From contig JAGEMR010000004.1 in NCBI GenBank assembly GCA_021030915.1, forward strand, positions 248,001 through 312,000: a DNA stretch of 64,000 bases, read 5' to 3'. The notes under the pieces are model-generated. The model saw nothing but the letters and a program-made list of their open reading frames with translations, searched no databases and was not told the DNA's origin. This DNA is from Astrothelium macrocarpum (taxonomy: Eukaryota; Ascomycota; Dothideomycetes; Trypetheliales; Trypetheliaceae). Below, piece by piece: positions 1 to 11,954 of this stretch (position 1 is its first letter; every line of letters begins with the position of its first letter). Made by a program: the position numbers and the translations under genes.

Positions 1-382
1 TATCTTCCTGATGTTGATCATGGGGGGTGACGATCCGCGTGGTATACGCCGGTGCTGGGGGAATAGGATCCGCCAGAGGCGCACTTTCATGAACTGGTGT
101 GGGCGATGCATAGAGTTCGCTTGTGCGGGAGGCGTTATCGGCTACGTGTGTATCAGGTACCTCATCTTCTCGTGATTGTGATCGAAAGCGATCCCGAAGA
201 CTCGGTATAGCGACGCGTAGTTTTGGAGTTCGGCGTGGAGAAGTAACTGAAGGCGTGTCGCTATAAAGGGAGGCGCGAAGAAGCGAACGAACATTTTCCT
301 GAACTGAAGCCATTCGTGACCGAATCGACGGCGCTTGGTGAACGCGTTCAGACGAGGTTGGTAGCGCAGGAGATGATGGCAT
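1..382 (-). CDS. N-terminal part of an unknown protein, cut by the window edge
   Basis: An uninterrupted frame of 127 codons runs leftward from an ATG at 382-380 off the left edge. The visible part begins MPSSPALPTS and is rich in Ser, Pro and Arg, with several RS/SR-type dipeptides and no hydrophobic segment or recognisable domain, so it looks like a disordered N-terminus. No intron is needed in the visible part. I do not recognise the family. The length without a stop and the protein-like composition argue for a real gene, but the C-terminal part needed to identify it lies outside the window. Confidence 0.55.
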   Translation of the reverse strand, partial: MPSSPALPTSSERVHQAPSIRSRMASVQENVRSLLRASLYSDTPSVTSPRRTPKLRVAIPSLRDRFRSQSREDEVPDTHVADNASRTSELYASPTPVHESAPLADPIPPAPAYTTRIVTPHDQHQED

Positions 383-1594
383 TTTGAAGTATCAGAATCA
401 CAAGCGAATGTCTCCTTAGGTCAGTCGAAGGAACCAAGCCAGGTTCCAGTGTAATGTCAACGACTCGCGTTATTGGTCGTTATGATATTCTCGATCTTGT
501 GAGTCTTTCCTTCCTAGGTATTCTTTTTGTTAGGGCGTTGTTTACGTTTGCGCGTTTTTGTCCAAAGACTACTGTGGGTCGCAGCGATGGCCCAGGGACA
601 AGTCGTCCATAGGGAAGGCGTGAACACGAAGGCGATCGCTGCTGTGCAGTACAAACTACTAATCAGGATCCAGCGCAGGACTCAGAAATGATTGGCTGTC
701 GCATTAAATCGGTATGACTAGAAGAAATATCACGAAGAGAACGGAGCAGGACGAATGGTAATTAGCGGATAAGATTGAACGAAAGAAAGTCCGCAACAGC
801 AGAGAGGTGTGAAGCAGTCAAGCTCTATGAGCCATCAGATATTAAAGAAAACGAGCACTATGAAACGAAGATTAGAAGCTCGGCGTGGCCGGCGTACGGT
901 CGTAAGGAGAGATCAACTACTGTACAAGAGGAGTGGAAGAGAAGGAGCGAGAGTCGCTGCTGTGCCTGCTAGGCATGACCGGTAGGCTGTAGCCAATACC
1001 ACGTATGGAGGCGTAGATTCCAGGATGACGAGATTGGACTTGGCATCTGAAACACGCGTTGCAGAAGCAGGAGAGTGCTGGGCGTGGGAGGAAGACGAGA
1101 GGTTCAATGGCACGGAGCGCTCCCGTAGAGCCTCAAGCGCGTAACGTATCAGATCCAATCCACCCACGCTCAATTTCGTCTTCAAAAACTGAGCTACGTC
1201 TCGTCATATATCTCAAGCTCAACACTGTCGCAGCTTCGCAATGACGAGAAGGACAATTTCGTTCACGGTGAATGTTATGTTTGGTACGATGTCTCTGCCA
1301 TGTCTCTACTAGTTTCCTCCTGCGTTGCACCAGATCCGCAACGCGTCGCTATCTGCCAATTACGTCTCACATTTTCGCGTGCTACACGATCCGATTCAGC
1401 ATGCCTGTACGCAAGGCAAGCTTCATTGGAAGTGGCGTGCCCTACGGCCCCCCAGTGCTGCTACAGACGCTTCGGAGTTCAGTGTGAGGCTATGTACGTC
1501 TGCCCCCTGTTAATATCTGGGAATTAGACTTCGACTTCAAGACCTCCTTTTTGAAAAGCAGATTGAGAGATACTGTCGAGGCGTCTTTTCTGAA
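383..1594. other. Intergenic, nothing recognised
   Basis: This stretch separates the start of the left-edge gene from the 3' end of the U5-40K gene. The only frames here are short and overlap each other on both strands, and none resembles a known family. It should contain the promoter of the left-edge gene and the 3' UTR of the WD40 gene. Confidence 0.5.
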
Positions 1595-2978
1595 TCACCT
1601 ACCCAGCTCGCCAAGTATGACTGAGCGATCAGAAGATCCTGAGACAACTGCGAAATTTGGTAAGCAAAGTAATATTAATGGCATCGACTGAACGCTTACG
1701 GATTGGTTCATCGCCTGGAGCAAACCGCACGTCATTGACGGTCCCTTTGTGGCCTGGTAGTTTATACAAGAGCTTTCCGCTACTCGCATCCCAAACAACT
1801 GCAGTTCGGTCTCCGCTACCTGCGGCAATTCTTTGCCCCTTTGGGTCCCAACTTGCACGTATCAGATTCTTCTCCAGCCCTACCGGCGCCCCATCAAACG
1901 TCTTGATCTGCCGATCAAGCGGCGCAAAAGGCCGTATGTCCCATGTTCTGACTGTCGAATCATGCGAATGGGACAGTAATAATTGTGAGTCGGGCGAGAC
2001 TTGAAGAGATGTGATGGTATCAGCATGTCCAAGCATTGAATATGCAACTGCCTTTTTTCGCATGTCCCAGACTTTAATATCATTGTCTATGCTGCCAGAA
2101 TAAAGCTCATTGCCTGCCTCTGAAATGGCCACTGCTGTAATGGGAAATTCCGTCTCCATGTAGTCGAGCGCTTGCTTCTGTCTAGGATCCCAGATCTTTA
2201 TTTACTTGGTTAGCAGATGATTAAGTTCATATATATGAACGAGATCACTCACACCAATACATCCGTCATCGCTTCCACTTATGAGCAGTTCTTCACCACG
2301 CTTGCTCACATCCATGCAATTGATAACCTCTTCATGACCCTCATGCCGTTTTATTCTTGTACCAGTCTCGAAGTCCCAACTGGCTAAAGTCATGTCGGCT
2401 GAGGCAGAAAAGAGGACTCTTGAGTTCCGCGACCATTGAAGATCCAGGACTGCGCCCTTGTGTCCATTTAGCATGCCGTAATTCTCGCAGTCACCATATG
2501 TTCGCCACAGTTCTGAAGCTTTGTATTAGCATACGGAAATGGTATTTCAAGCTTGCTACCCACGTATGTTTCTGTCCATTGAACCTGACGCAATGTGTTG
2601 GCCTGTGGGATCGAATCTTGTCGCAAAAACCTCGCCGGAATGACCTACAGTTGCTTTCAGTGCATGACACATTTGAAGAGATGAGATGGATGCCCTACCA
2701 GACAGTTCCATGATTGGAGCCTGTAGTCCACTCGTTCTCGGTACCTATCCATTCCCAATCGAATCAGCCAGGCACTTCCTTTCCCCAAGCTTTAGCACGG
2801 CAGTACTTCCAGCTACTAAGGGAATACTGAGACTTACTGCCTGTATAAGAGCGCCATTTTGTGCAGTACCGTTAACAACTGCAACTGCATTGGTACCTCC
2901 AAGATTTGCATCAGACTTTTGTCGCTTGACGATTTGTGAAGATCCAAAGGAGTTTGACGCTGGACGCTTCTCCGCCAT
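1595..2978 (-). CDS. U5 snRNP 40 kDa protein (WD40 repeat, spliceosome)
   Basis: Six exons on the minus strand: 2978-2838, 2720-2699, 2644-2564, 2512-2253, 2195-1700 and 1647-1595. They join in phase to a 350-residue protein. All introns are GT-AG; the 22-nt second exon is needed to restore the first WD40 blade (APIMELSG..GHSGEVF). The protein has a basic N-terminal tail of about 45 residues followed by a run of WD40 repeats, with GH...WD spacing throughout, for example SGSIDNDIKVWDMR and GSGDRTAVVWDASSG. The order and wording of the blades match the U5-40K family (human SNRNP40, fission yeast Spf38/Cwf17), a scaffold of U5 snRNP and the tri-snRNP in the nucleus. The start is the ATG at 2978; the triplet at 2984 that extends the frame is TTG. 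It is divergent from the Bet3 gene with 372 bp between the start codons. Confidence 0.93.
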
Positions 2979-3350
2979 TTTCAATTTCGTGAGTATATGT
3001 CCTGAGTTTCAGGTCGTCTCGAAGATCTTTGCAGGGCTAGAAAAAACAATGGCCGTGTTGGTAGGAGCAAGCTTCAAGGACTATTTTGATATTGAGCCTT
3101 GTCACCGCCTACCAAAATCCGATAGGCCGCTTATGTAAGATAGGCCTGCAAACACTCGGGCGTGGGTAGGCAGACCGGACCCTCAAACGAGGATGAGGAC
3201 AGAGTTGGACTTGCCACCACTCCATCAGACTACCGAATCCAAGGCTTCATCCCTTCTGAACAGTGCCTGCAGCTCGTAGCCGTTATCGCCCGTGTCCTCG
3301 AGCTGGCTGTGAGTGTCGAGAACGGCGCATTTGCGCCGTGAGGTGGGAAG
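2979..3350. promoter_or_regulatory. Shared divergent promoter of the U5-40K and Bet3 genes
   Basis: The 372 bp between the two outward-facing start codons holds no other gene and must carry both core promoters and both 5' leaders. I see no clear TATA box, and no motif that I can assign to a factor. Confidence 0.5.
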
Positions 3351-4171
3351 ATGTCTTCGAACAGAGCAGCACGCATTGGAGAAGAGTGAGTGTCCGCGAT
3401 GTCTCAAATATAAACGCTGCTGATGCTGACCATCTTGTAAAAGGGTCTGGAAGTACGTGTGTCACCATAAACCAGTCAAGTGCAGCAGCATCTGATTCGG
3501 ATTCTATAGAAGCCGAGTAGACAAGGTCAACGCCGAGCTCGTCACGTTGACTTATGGAACTATTGTCGCTCAATTATGCAAAGACTACGATAGCGACTAT
3601 GTGGAAGTCAATAAGCAGTTGGATAAAATGGGATACAACATCGGTCTTAGGTTGATTGAAGATTATCTAGCCAAGTCTGGCACAGGATCTTGTGCCAATT
3701 TCCGGGAGACGGCAGACATGATTTCGAGGGTGTGTGCAGGACCCAAAGATCATTCCAATTGTGTTGCAGAGCCTATCTGACTAGATTTAGGTGGGCTTCA
3801 AGATTTTTCTTAACATCACACCGCTTATTACAAATTGGACCAGCGACAACAAGCAATTCTCGCTGATTTTTGAGGAAAATCCATTGGCGGACTTTGTAGA
3901 ACTGCCAGACGATGGTCGCGCCCAGGACGAGCTATGGTACTCGAACATACTGTGCGGTATCTTACGAGGTGCACTCGAAATGGTGAGTCGAGCACGAGAG
4001 TGCGGACACAAGTTAAACTGATGGCTGACAAATGATTACCTATTCCCGCAGGTGCACATGCAAGTCGAAGCGCACTTCATCAGTGATATTCTACGTGGAA
4101 ACGATACCACAGAAATGAGAATTACGCTGACCAGGTACATTGAAGACGAAATGCCTCCCGACGACGAGTAG
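3351..4171 (+). CDS. bet3: TRAPP complex subunit Bet3 (TRAPPC3)
   Basis: Five exons: 3351-3385, 3444-3452, 3510-3729, 3791-3982 and 4052-4171. They join to 191 residues. The second exon is only 9 nt (GGTCTGGAA) and supplies the residues V-W-K before SRVDKVNAELVTLTYG, restoring the conserved fungal N-terminus; intron 1 has GTGAGT, a TGCTGAC branch site and AAAAG. Family landmarks include LTYGTIVAQLCKDY, NKQLDKMGYNIGLRLIEDYL, Cys76 at the position of the acylated cysteine of the family, FRETADMISRV, NPLADFVELPD and the C-terminal IEDEMPPDDE. Bet3 is the central small subunit of the TRAPP tethering complexes and takes part in ER-to-Golgi traffic through the Rab Ypt1. The length fits the family. 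Confidence 0.94.
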
Positions 4172-5212
4172 AGGGCAGCAGGGGAGAGAAAGTGTTTCGG
4201 ACGTCATAGATAGAGCAATACCTAGCGTTTTTTAGCCTGCTAAAGATGGCAGGCACCGCGCCATGTGGCTGCGATATTGGGTGCAGGCGGTTGTTGGAAC
4301 AGCCGCGGTGGTGACCCAAAGAGGCATTCTCAGCTGGAGGCCTGGAGGAGATTCGATGGTGTGCTGTCAAGCTGTCGTCTGTGGCGCGGCCACGTCGGCT
4401 GCTCAGCTCAGAAAGGGGTCGGCGCCTACACTTATAGAATCACGCTGGCCAGCGGCGAATCGCGCTGGGTGCCATTATTGTAGAAGATTAGACGAAGTAC
4501 CACGCAGGGTCGAGACGAGACACAGCGGCCTGCCCTGCGTTGAATCCGTGAAGATCAGTGGGTGCATGAGGGCTGCCACGTGACGGCATCTTGGCCATTC
4601 CACTTCCATCACGAATCAGCGACTCTAGCGGCCAACCGGACTCCCACCACGACTGCAACCACCTCTGATCCCCATCTGCTCTCCAATCTCGCTTGCGCAC
4701 TGTACTCATCGTTGCTGCCCTCTCACCCATTTCGTTGACGCTCTTGTCATCGCCACCCTCACCTCCACCACCTTCGACACTCGTGGCTTGGCAGGCGTCG
4801 ATCACCTCATATCGCGTCCCGGCACTGTCCGCTCGTCGCGACAAGCCCCCCAGCTGACCGCCAGCGGCATCTCGGTGCTCTCGCATTGCGACTGCTGCCC
4901 TTTTCGTATTCCTGACGGCGTGAGCTTTTTCCGACCTTTGGGTGTGCTCCTTGCCATTCCTCTCCCAGCCACCGATTGCGCGGGGCTCGAAGACAGCGGT
5001 GCGACGACTCACCTGGCCCTCAGCTTCAGCGTCTCGCGAGCCCACGCCCGTGACCCGACGCCGCTTTACCCATCCGAACCTGACGCCTTCAGTGACGTTC
5101 ACCATCTTGTGCGCCGCCGTTCTGCCTTTTCGCTGAACAACCGCCTGATCTGCTTGTCATTGGGGGGCGACTGGCCTCAAGACTCGAAGGTAGTCGAACA
5201 CAAAGCCCAGCC
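4172..5212. other. Intergenic; long CT/C-rich leader of the SomA-like gene
   Basis: There is no supported gene here. From about 4620 to 5130 the plus strand is rich in C and T with many CACC and CTC runs. This is typical of a long fungal promoter and 5' leader, here leading to the ATG at 5213. The two long frames on opposite strands in this stretch shadow each other. Confidence 0.5.
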
Positions 5213-7877
5213 ATGGCTCAACAGATCAACATGGCTGGCATGGGCTCTGTTGGCGGTCCGGTCGGTGGGTCCAATATGATGAACAATGGGCAAAGCGATC
5301 CAGCATATCATTCTCGACAACTGAACACCTACATATACGATTATTTCCTCAAGAATGGCCATTACGAACTTGCTCGACTGGTCAATAGTACACTCGATAC
5401 TACCAATCCAGACGTGAAGCGAAGTCCTCGTCGAGACGTAAACGGAATTAACGATGGAATGGATGACGATTCAAAGGACAATTTACACAAGATCCCCGAT
5501 GACCTACCCCGTCCCAAACTTCCCCAGACCAACGATAATTCTTTCCTCTTGGATTGGTGGTCTCAATTTTGGGATGTCTTTAGTGCTCAGCGAAATAGAA
5601 TCAAAGGTCCAGCCCAAGTCTATTTGCAGCACTCTCATGTGAGACGATCCAAAGCAGATGCTTGAACAGAGCTAATGAATGTGCAGGGCAAAAACAGACT
5701 TCAACAACAGCAGCAACAGCAAATGCTTCGCTCTATGGACCCGCAGATGATGGGTGGTAATATGGCTGGATACAGGGGCATGCCTCAAAATGCCATGATT
5801 TCAAATGAGCTTCGACAAAGAGCTTTTGCAAATCAACGTAATTCGTATGTTCACTCCTTTCATTCGTGTCGCAATACAACTCCACTGTCGCCCCGCCTGT
5901 CAGCTTTGACATGGCTGACTTGGGTGAATACAGAGGTCAGAACTTGCAGAATTTGAAACAACAGCAAATGCTTTCACAGTCTGGACAAATGCAGCGGGAA
6001 GGCTCTGCCATGGGCATGGGTCAAGACAGACCCCAATCTCCTGGTGGCTCTGTCGACAATGCTCCCTCACCAAAGCGACCACGCTTAGAAAACAATGGCT
6101 TTAATGGACCCATGGGTCCTGCTGGCCGAGGTCAACCTCAGGGCATGCCAGGACAGGTAAATCCACTCTTCTCCTTGGGCTTTGTTTTCTCTCTTTCTTT
6201 CTTTCTTTTTTTTGCTGGCTATCGTCAAAGCATACTTTTGCATTTTGTTTGCGTGGTTTTGAACTCCCCTGGACCTGGTAATAATTTTTTTACCTCTATG
6301 ACCAAATGATATTTGTATTGGAAAGCTTTCTTGTACATCCTATGCAAACGACGCAGGCGCTTATGATCGTCCTTGAACTGACTTGTCAAAGGGCATCCCA
6401 AACGTGGGCGGCATGCCACAGGCCTCGCCTATGAATGGCCAACAGACTTCTGAATTGGCTGATTTTTATGCGGCACAGCGAGGCGGCCTGGGACAGAATT
6501 TGAATGCACCTCCGGGAGGACAATCAGGCAATCATGCATTGCAGGACTATCAGATGCAGCTAATGTTACTTGAACAGCAAAACAAAAAGCGCCTGCTCAT
6601 GGCGCGTCAGGAACAAGATAGTCAGTCAATGAGTCATCCAGGGCCGGGTCCAGGAGGTCCAGGAGGTCCGGGTCCGGCCATGCCGCAGGCTTTTGCGCCG
6701 GGAATGTCTCCTTCAGCTCGACCAGGCCCTTCACCAAATCCAGGTGAGATGAAGCGTGGTACTCCGAAGATGGGCCAATCACCTTTACCAGATGGTACTA
6801 TGCAACAGCAGGGATCACCTGCTCCTAATTTCGATCCCAACCAAATGCCTCCGAATCTACCACCTCAATTCTACCAGATGAAGGCACAGGAGGGCATGCC
6901 GATGCCTCCTAATGGACAAATGATGCGTCCACCGAATTCCAACCCAGCCTTCGCAGGCGCACCAATAAACAATGAACTTTTGCTCCGTCAGCAGCAGCAA
7001 CAACAACGACAAGCAAGCATGCAAAATGGCATTGGCTTTCCTCCAGGCAATCCGCAGAACATGATGCAACAGCCGCAGCCTGGACAGCAAGGACAGCAAC
7101 CTCCAAACATAGGAACGCCACAGCAGCAGACCCGCAGCATGCCACCTCCTCCCGCACCGCCTACTGGAGGTGATGCAAATCGGACCCAGCCATCATCTCC
7201 AGCACCGTCCAATCAGCCACCAACTCCATCGCAAAGCAACAAAAACATTCCCAAGAAGAAAGGTCCTACGAAAGATAGCAAGGTATGTTGCATAAATGCC
7301 ATTTACAAAGTTACACAGAAGAATGGCTCCTTCTAATCATTGACTCACTTAGAAGCCCCAGGGTAAAAAGGGAGGTGCTACAACTGGTGCACCACCTGCT
7401 TCAGAAACCCAAGAGCCACCTACACCTCAAACGCCCGTTACGCCTATGAATCCCAATAGTTTTCACCCGCAGCAGAAGAATGGCACGGGTCCGCAACAGA
7501 CAACCAATGCGAACCCAGGTCAACCTGCCGTACCTGCCGCTGCGCCTCAACAGCCACAGCCAGACGCCAATGCTGGCGCATCATTCCCAGACATTCCCGG
7601 CGCTGATGTAAGTGTCTTTTCCATTCTGCCTGCATTCCACCATATACATGCATCGACACAGAAGACCGAGAAAATATTTGCTAACATTCTGGTTTTCCCC
7701 CCACTCTAGCTCGGCAGCCTTGGCCTCGATTTTGCTCCGCTCAACGGCGACTCGTCGGACGTGCTGCAGGACTTTGACTTCGACTCGTTCCTGCACCCGG
7801 ACAGCAACGAGCCGAACTTCAACTTCGACCCCACCTTTGCCTTTGGCGGCGACGGTCTGGAGGCAGGTACCGAGTAG
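5213..7877 (+). CDS. somA: LisH-domain transcriptional regulator, SomA/Flo8 type
   Basis: Six exons: 5213-5638, 5687-5844, 5904-6156, 6392-7282, 7353-7607 and 7710-7877, giving 716 residues. Residues about 36-68 form a LisH dimerisation motif (RQLNTYIYDYFLKNGHYELARL), followed by a conserved block around FLLDWWSQFWDVF. The rest is low complexity: a glutamine run after HGKNRL, then long Q/P/M/G-rich stretches, a basic PKRPRL signal and a C-terminus rich in Asp and Phe (DFDFDSFLHPD) that could be an activation region. This order matches fungal SomA/Flo8 proteins, nuclear regulators acting downstream of cAMP-PKA in adhesion, conidiation and biofilm formation. Intron 3 is long (235 nt) with pyrimidine runs. 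The start ATG follows CAGCC. The last exon is far more GC-rich than the others. Confidence 0.85.
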
Positions 7878-10800
7878 ACGGGGTCCGAGCTGCCTCTCCA
7901 TCATGTGCGAGCATAGCCGTGCGGTTAGTGCCTTCGCGGGTGGTGATGATGATGGTCCCACTGTGGTGTGGTGTGGTGTGGTGGGCCTCCGGTCTTGCGA
8001 CGTGCTCTCGAGTGCAGAGCGCGAGACTCGGGGGGCCCTGTCATCACGAGGGGCTGCTGTGTAGGTGTCGCGCGATCTGGCGCTCGACGCGCTGGACGTG
8101 GTGGCAGGGAGGTTGGGAGAGGCAAGGCCGGGGAGGATAGACCGGAGGGGATAGGCCGGGGGAGGACGGCCTGAAAGGGGTGTGGGTGTATGGGAGGATC
8201 GACTCATTTCTTCATCTTTCTTTTGGGATACGCGGGATTTGCGTTAACGGCCGCCTCCTCCACGTATTCACCGCTCGTTTCCTAGTATACCCTTTTTTTC
8301 TCTACTCCGTTTCTGTCATCCTAATTCCGTTTGCTTTATTTTTTTTTTTTTTCCAGTACTCCTTCGTTCATGTGGAGCTGGGCGAGCAAGGAGGAAAAAT
8401 GGGGAGTCCTGCTTTGAATGCTACTCAATGCGTCTGGGAAATATCGACTGTACCTTCTGTCATTACCCTTTTCCTTTGCCACGTCACTTTCTCCTGCTCC
8501 TTATTGCAGTCACAATCCAGAGGGTTGTCGGCGTTTGCGTCCTTCTTGGCGCTTACGGTGGTGATGTTTGTTGATCGTAGTGTTTTATGCAGTCAGTGGT
8601 AGACTATTATGGTACTGCTGCGCTTACAAAAGCTTATATCGAGGAGGGGCGGTAGATTGTATCTATTTTCCTTGAGACAATCCAGTATATGTTATTACGA
8701 ACATCGTTTCTCTACACCGCCCACGATGGATGTGAGGTTCGACGTATGAGTTCTGATCATGGTTTACCAGCGAACGGAATACCGGAACGAATACCTCCTG
8801 CTCATCAGATTGTAAATCTAGAGAAAGAATCTGATGCTAGCTGTCTGCAACTGCAACCAAGATTGCATTGCTGTCAAATCTCCAGGACATGCAAGCCTAG
8901 GTAAAGTACTACATCAAGCCCACTTTAACGAAGCACCATGTTCTGTTTAGGCTCAAACACTGAAAACTACGCGTTTGTGCAGAGTACTTTGGTTTTCAAC
9001 AGGTTCTGTGGATAAGAGTCTAGCGTGAACAAGGCGGGAAGATGCGCAAGCAGATTGGCTTACTGATTAGAAGTGGTATTTATTTTGGTCTATGTATATG
9101 TAAGCGCTATGATGAGGCCAGCCTGAGCGTCCCGAGCAAGAGCTATGATAAAAGGGGTTTTTGCCGTTTTCGGCTACTTGTACAGTACTAAATTTGCTTT
9201 TCTGTCAAGTGGAGCCCATTACGATTGGTGGTATTGCATTTTCAGCTGCGGGGAAAGACTGATAATTCAGGCTTATATGTACACCTGATATACAAAGAGG
9301 AAAAACACGCTAAAACATGGCATCTTTGATAGGTAGGAGACATAAGTGGCATTGCCATTGGCAGCGTTCCACTGGTGATTCTTGGCTGGTGAGGCTCTTT
9401 GACTGATGATCTGCACTCCCGCATAGCTTCGGTGCTGTGGATCGCCAGCATAGACCTACGCCCGATATTGAAAAGCAAAACAGGTACAAAAGTCGTGTAA
9501 TGCTCTAACAGGCTGTCTGAGGCAAATTCTCCTGGCCCATGAGCTCGTATTGCAAATATCAAAGCTGAGGTCTATTAGATCATCGCACATGACCTTGTGC
9601 AGAAGCCATTCTATGAAGCCACCAGCGGTAGTAGCTTCAGCTCTTCTATACTATCATGGTGGGTAATGCTACTAATCTGGAAGCAGCATGCATAGAGTAA
9701 AGAAGCAAGATGTGTGTTGATCAGAGCGCCGTCAATGATGGATCTTTCAGAATGCTGCTGGACAAGAATATCGGTCACTGGCGCTCTATTGATCACCCCG
9801 TTATTTTTGTAGGATCACAAACTCTAATGCATTACGAACTCGCTATAATGGACATGGATAATCTCCGACATCTGAGCAAGTGGCGCGAAGAGGATATGTA
9901 TCAATTCCAAAATTTTAAGTGCTTACCGTCTGCAACCCTACGGTAAACTAGGAACATCGGGGATCCACAGCGCCAACACGGACCGTCTAACTCGATCACT
10001 CTCAATAGTGAAAATGGAAACTTGCTTCAAGAGGTTCTTGTAGTCAAAGAGTAGCAGACTGGTCCTTTTGCAAAACAAAGGGGCGGTAAGGCGATTCAAC
10101 ACGTTCAGCAGAAGTGGCAAAGTTAGAACGAATAATATTGATTGATTTGAGACAAACGTAGATGGTGCTGGTCGCATTTCAGGCCAAAAGTTAAACTATC
10201 CTATCCAACTTTTACACTACGAGTCTCGTGTTTCAACAACGGGGCTATGGATTTGGATGAAGATTAAAAGTACACCAACTTGTCACTAAAGAATAGAATA
10301 ATGACAAGACCCATGATTGAGTTTGGGTTCATGACGCAGAATCCAGGGCGACATGTCTCATGCGATCGATCGGATTGTATATGGTGGCGAAATGTTAGAA
10401 AGATGGCTGGGGAGATGCTATACAAAGCGGCTAAAGTTGTCGAGGCTGATGTCAAACTTGGACCCTGATTTTCGCCGAGGGTTCCCTGTGTTTTCTGCTA
10501 TCGTGGTTTCATGTTATTTTTATGCCCAATCCGCAACCTCGAATCTTCCATTAGCCGCGCCCGGTACAGACGCTCGAGCAACACGGCCACTTCTATTCTG
10601 GCCGCTGACGCCTTCTCCCTCCTGACTGCTGTGGCTGGAGAGGTAGAATCTGCAATAGAACAGCTGGCCGCACAGGCGAATGCGACCGAGGCACAGGCGC
10701 ATCTCATTTGCCCCTTTTTCATGACTGGCTGCAATCATTGCGAATCTTGCTGCACGTAATCGAGCAGTACAGCACTGGTGAACCGCGCTTCAGTCATTGC

Positions 10801-11954
10801 GCAACCATGGCTGGGCATTCGGCCTTGCACGGGTGCGATCTTGCATGGAGGCTCTTGTCTGGTGGAGGCTTGGAAACGAAACGTCATCCTTCTGGCCAAC
10901 ATCAGCATCAAAGCCGGCCAACAGCATGGAGAGCGCCAACAGGGTCTCTCTCTGATGACCGACCAGGTCGCCATTTCTGCGCCCAAAAGGCCCGCCAAAA
11001 TGATGACCCATCTGACTGGGTAAAGGAGCATTAGGCGCCGCGCAAGCATCGCGAGCGAATAGGCTGCGCCGGCCCGCCTCCAAAAATACAGAAAACAGGC
11101 GCCTTTTGCAGCACAACCGTTCTGCAGGCCGCGTTTCAGGTCTCGGGGCCCTTTGACGATCTGGGGAATCATATGTGGCCAGGCCGTGTCTCTCTTGATG
11201 CCAGTCACCGTCAGGACAATGGCTTGCGATGGCTTGCTATGGCTTCGGTTGTCGGTCGCCCCGATCCTTCTCGCAAGCGCCCAAACCTCCCCTAGATGCC
11301 TCCCTACATGCCTGAGGTAGGTACCTGCCTGTGCGCCTTTGCTTCATTTCCGTACCCGCGTACGACATTCATAGCACCCAACGCGGTATCGCGACTCCCC
11401 CTCAAAGTATCTAATTCAGAGCCGCTCTGGCGTTTGCAAACAATGCATTCGTTTCCAAGCCGCCTGTCTGCATCGAGCTCGCGCAGGCGCTTCGCTACTA
11501 TCATTGTTTACCTTACCTGCGCTTGCCGGTGATGGTCCCCACTGCGGCGTAGGGGCCCTGTTATAAGAATATCTACGGCTCGGTGACGTTGGTCATGATC
11601 CTCGATCCGCAGCAAGCAACACATTTCCTCTCTTTTCTACCCGGCGCAATTCCTTCTTGTTGTCAATTAGCTTTTCTCTGCTACCCTTCTCGTTGTTGTC
11701 TGTCTTTGTGTTTATGCCTATTCTTACCTTCTCGGCTCTCGTGTCCCCAAACGTAAGCCTTCGAAGCGACTTCGGTCATTTTCTCACGACATCAATCCTT
11801 TTTCATATCCGCTGTCACTTTCCCATCTCGGGCCAACTTGCATTTTCCAGTCCCTACATTATTGTACAACTTCCCCATCGGACCTATTGAAATACATTGC
11901 ATTGGCCAAAGTGCTTTGTTTGTTGTACCTCATCTGTGACCATTACTCTGGACC
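7878..11954. other. 4-kb intergenic region without a supported gene
   Basis: It begins with a strongly G-rich tract (about 7880-8180), probably the 3' UTR and downstream flank of the SomA-like gene. The rest is of mixed composition with only short opposing frames and no recognisable domain, tRNA or transposon. The distal end looks like a promoter: a TTATAAGAAT sequence at 11561-11570, then CT-rich sequence up to the Myb gene start at 11955. Confidence 0.5.
7962..7981 (+). repeat. Short tandem repeat (TGTGG)4
   Basis: Four perfect copies of TGTGG lie just downstream of the SomA-like stop codon, inside a G-rich 3' region. Confidence 0.8.

Noticed and set aside
913..1185. Minus-strand 90-codon frame downstream of the left-edge gene
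   Set aside because: It starts without clear signals, overlaps other frames of the same size and resembles nothing known.
7962..7985. Telomere-like repeat
   Set aside because: The unit is TGTGG, not TTAGGG, with only four copies in a G-rich 3' flank.
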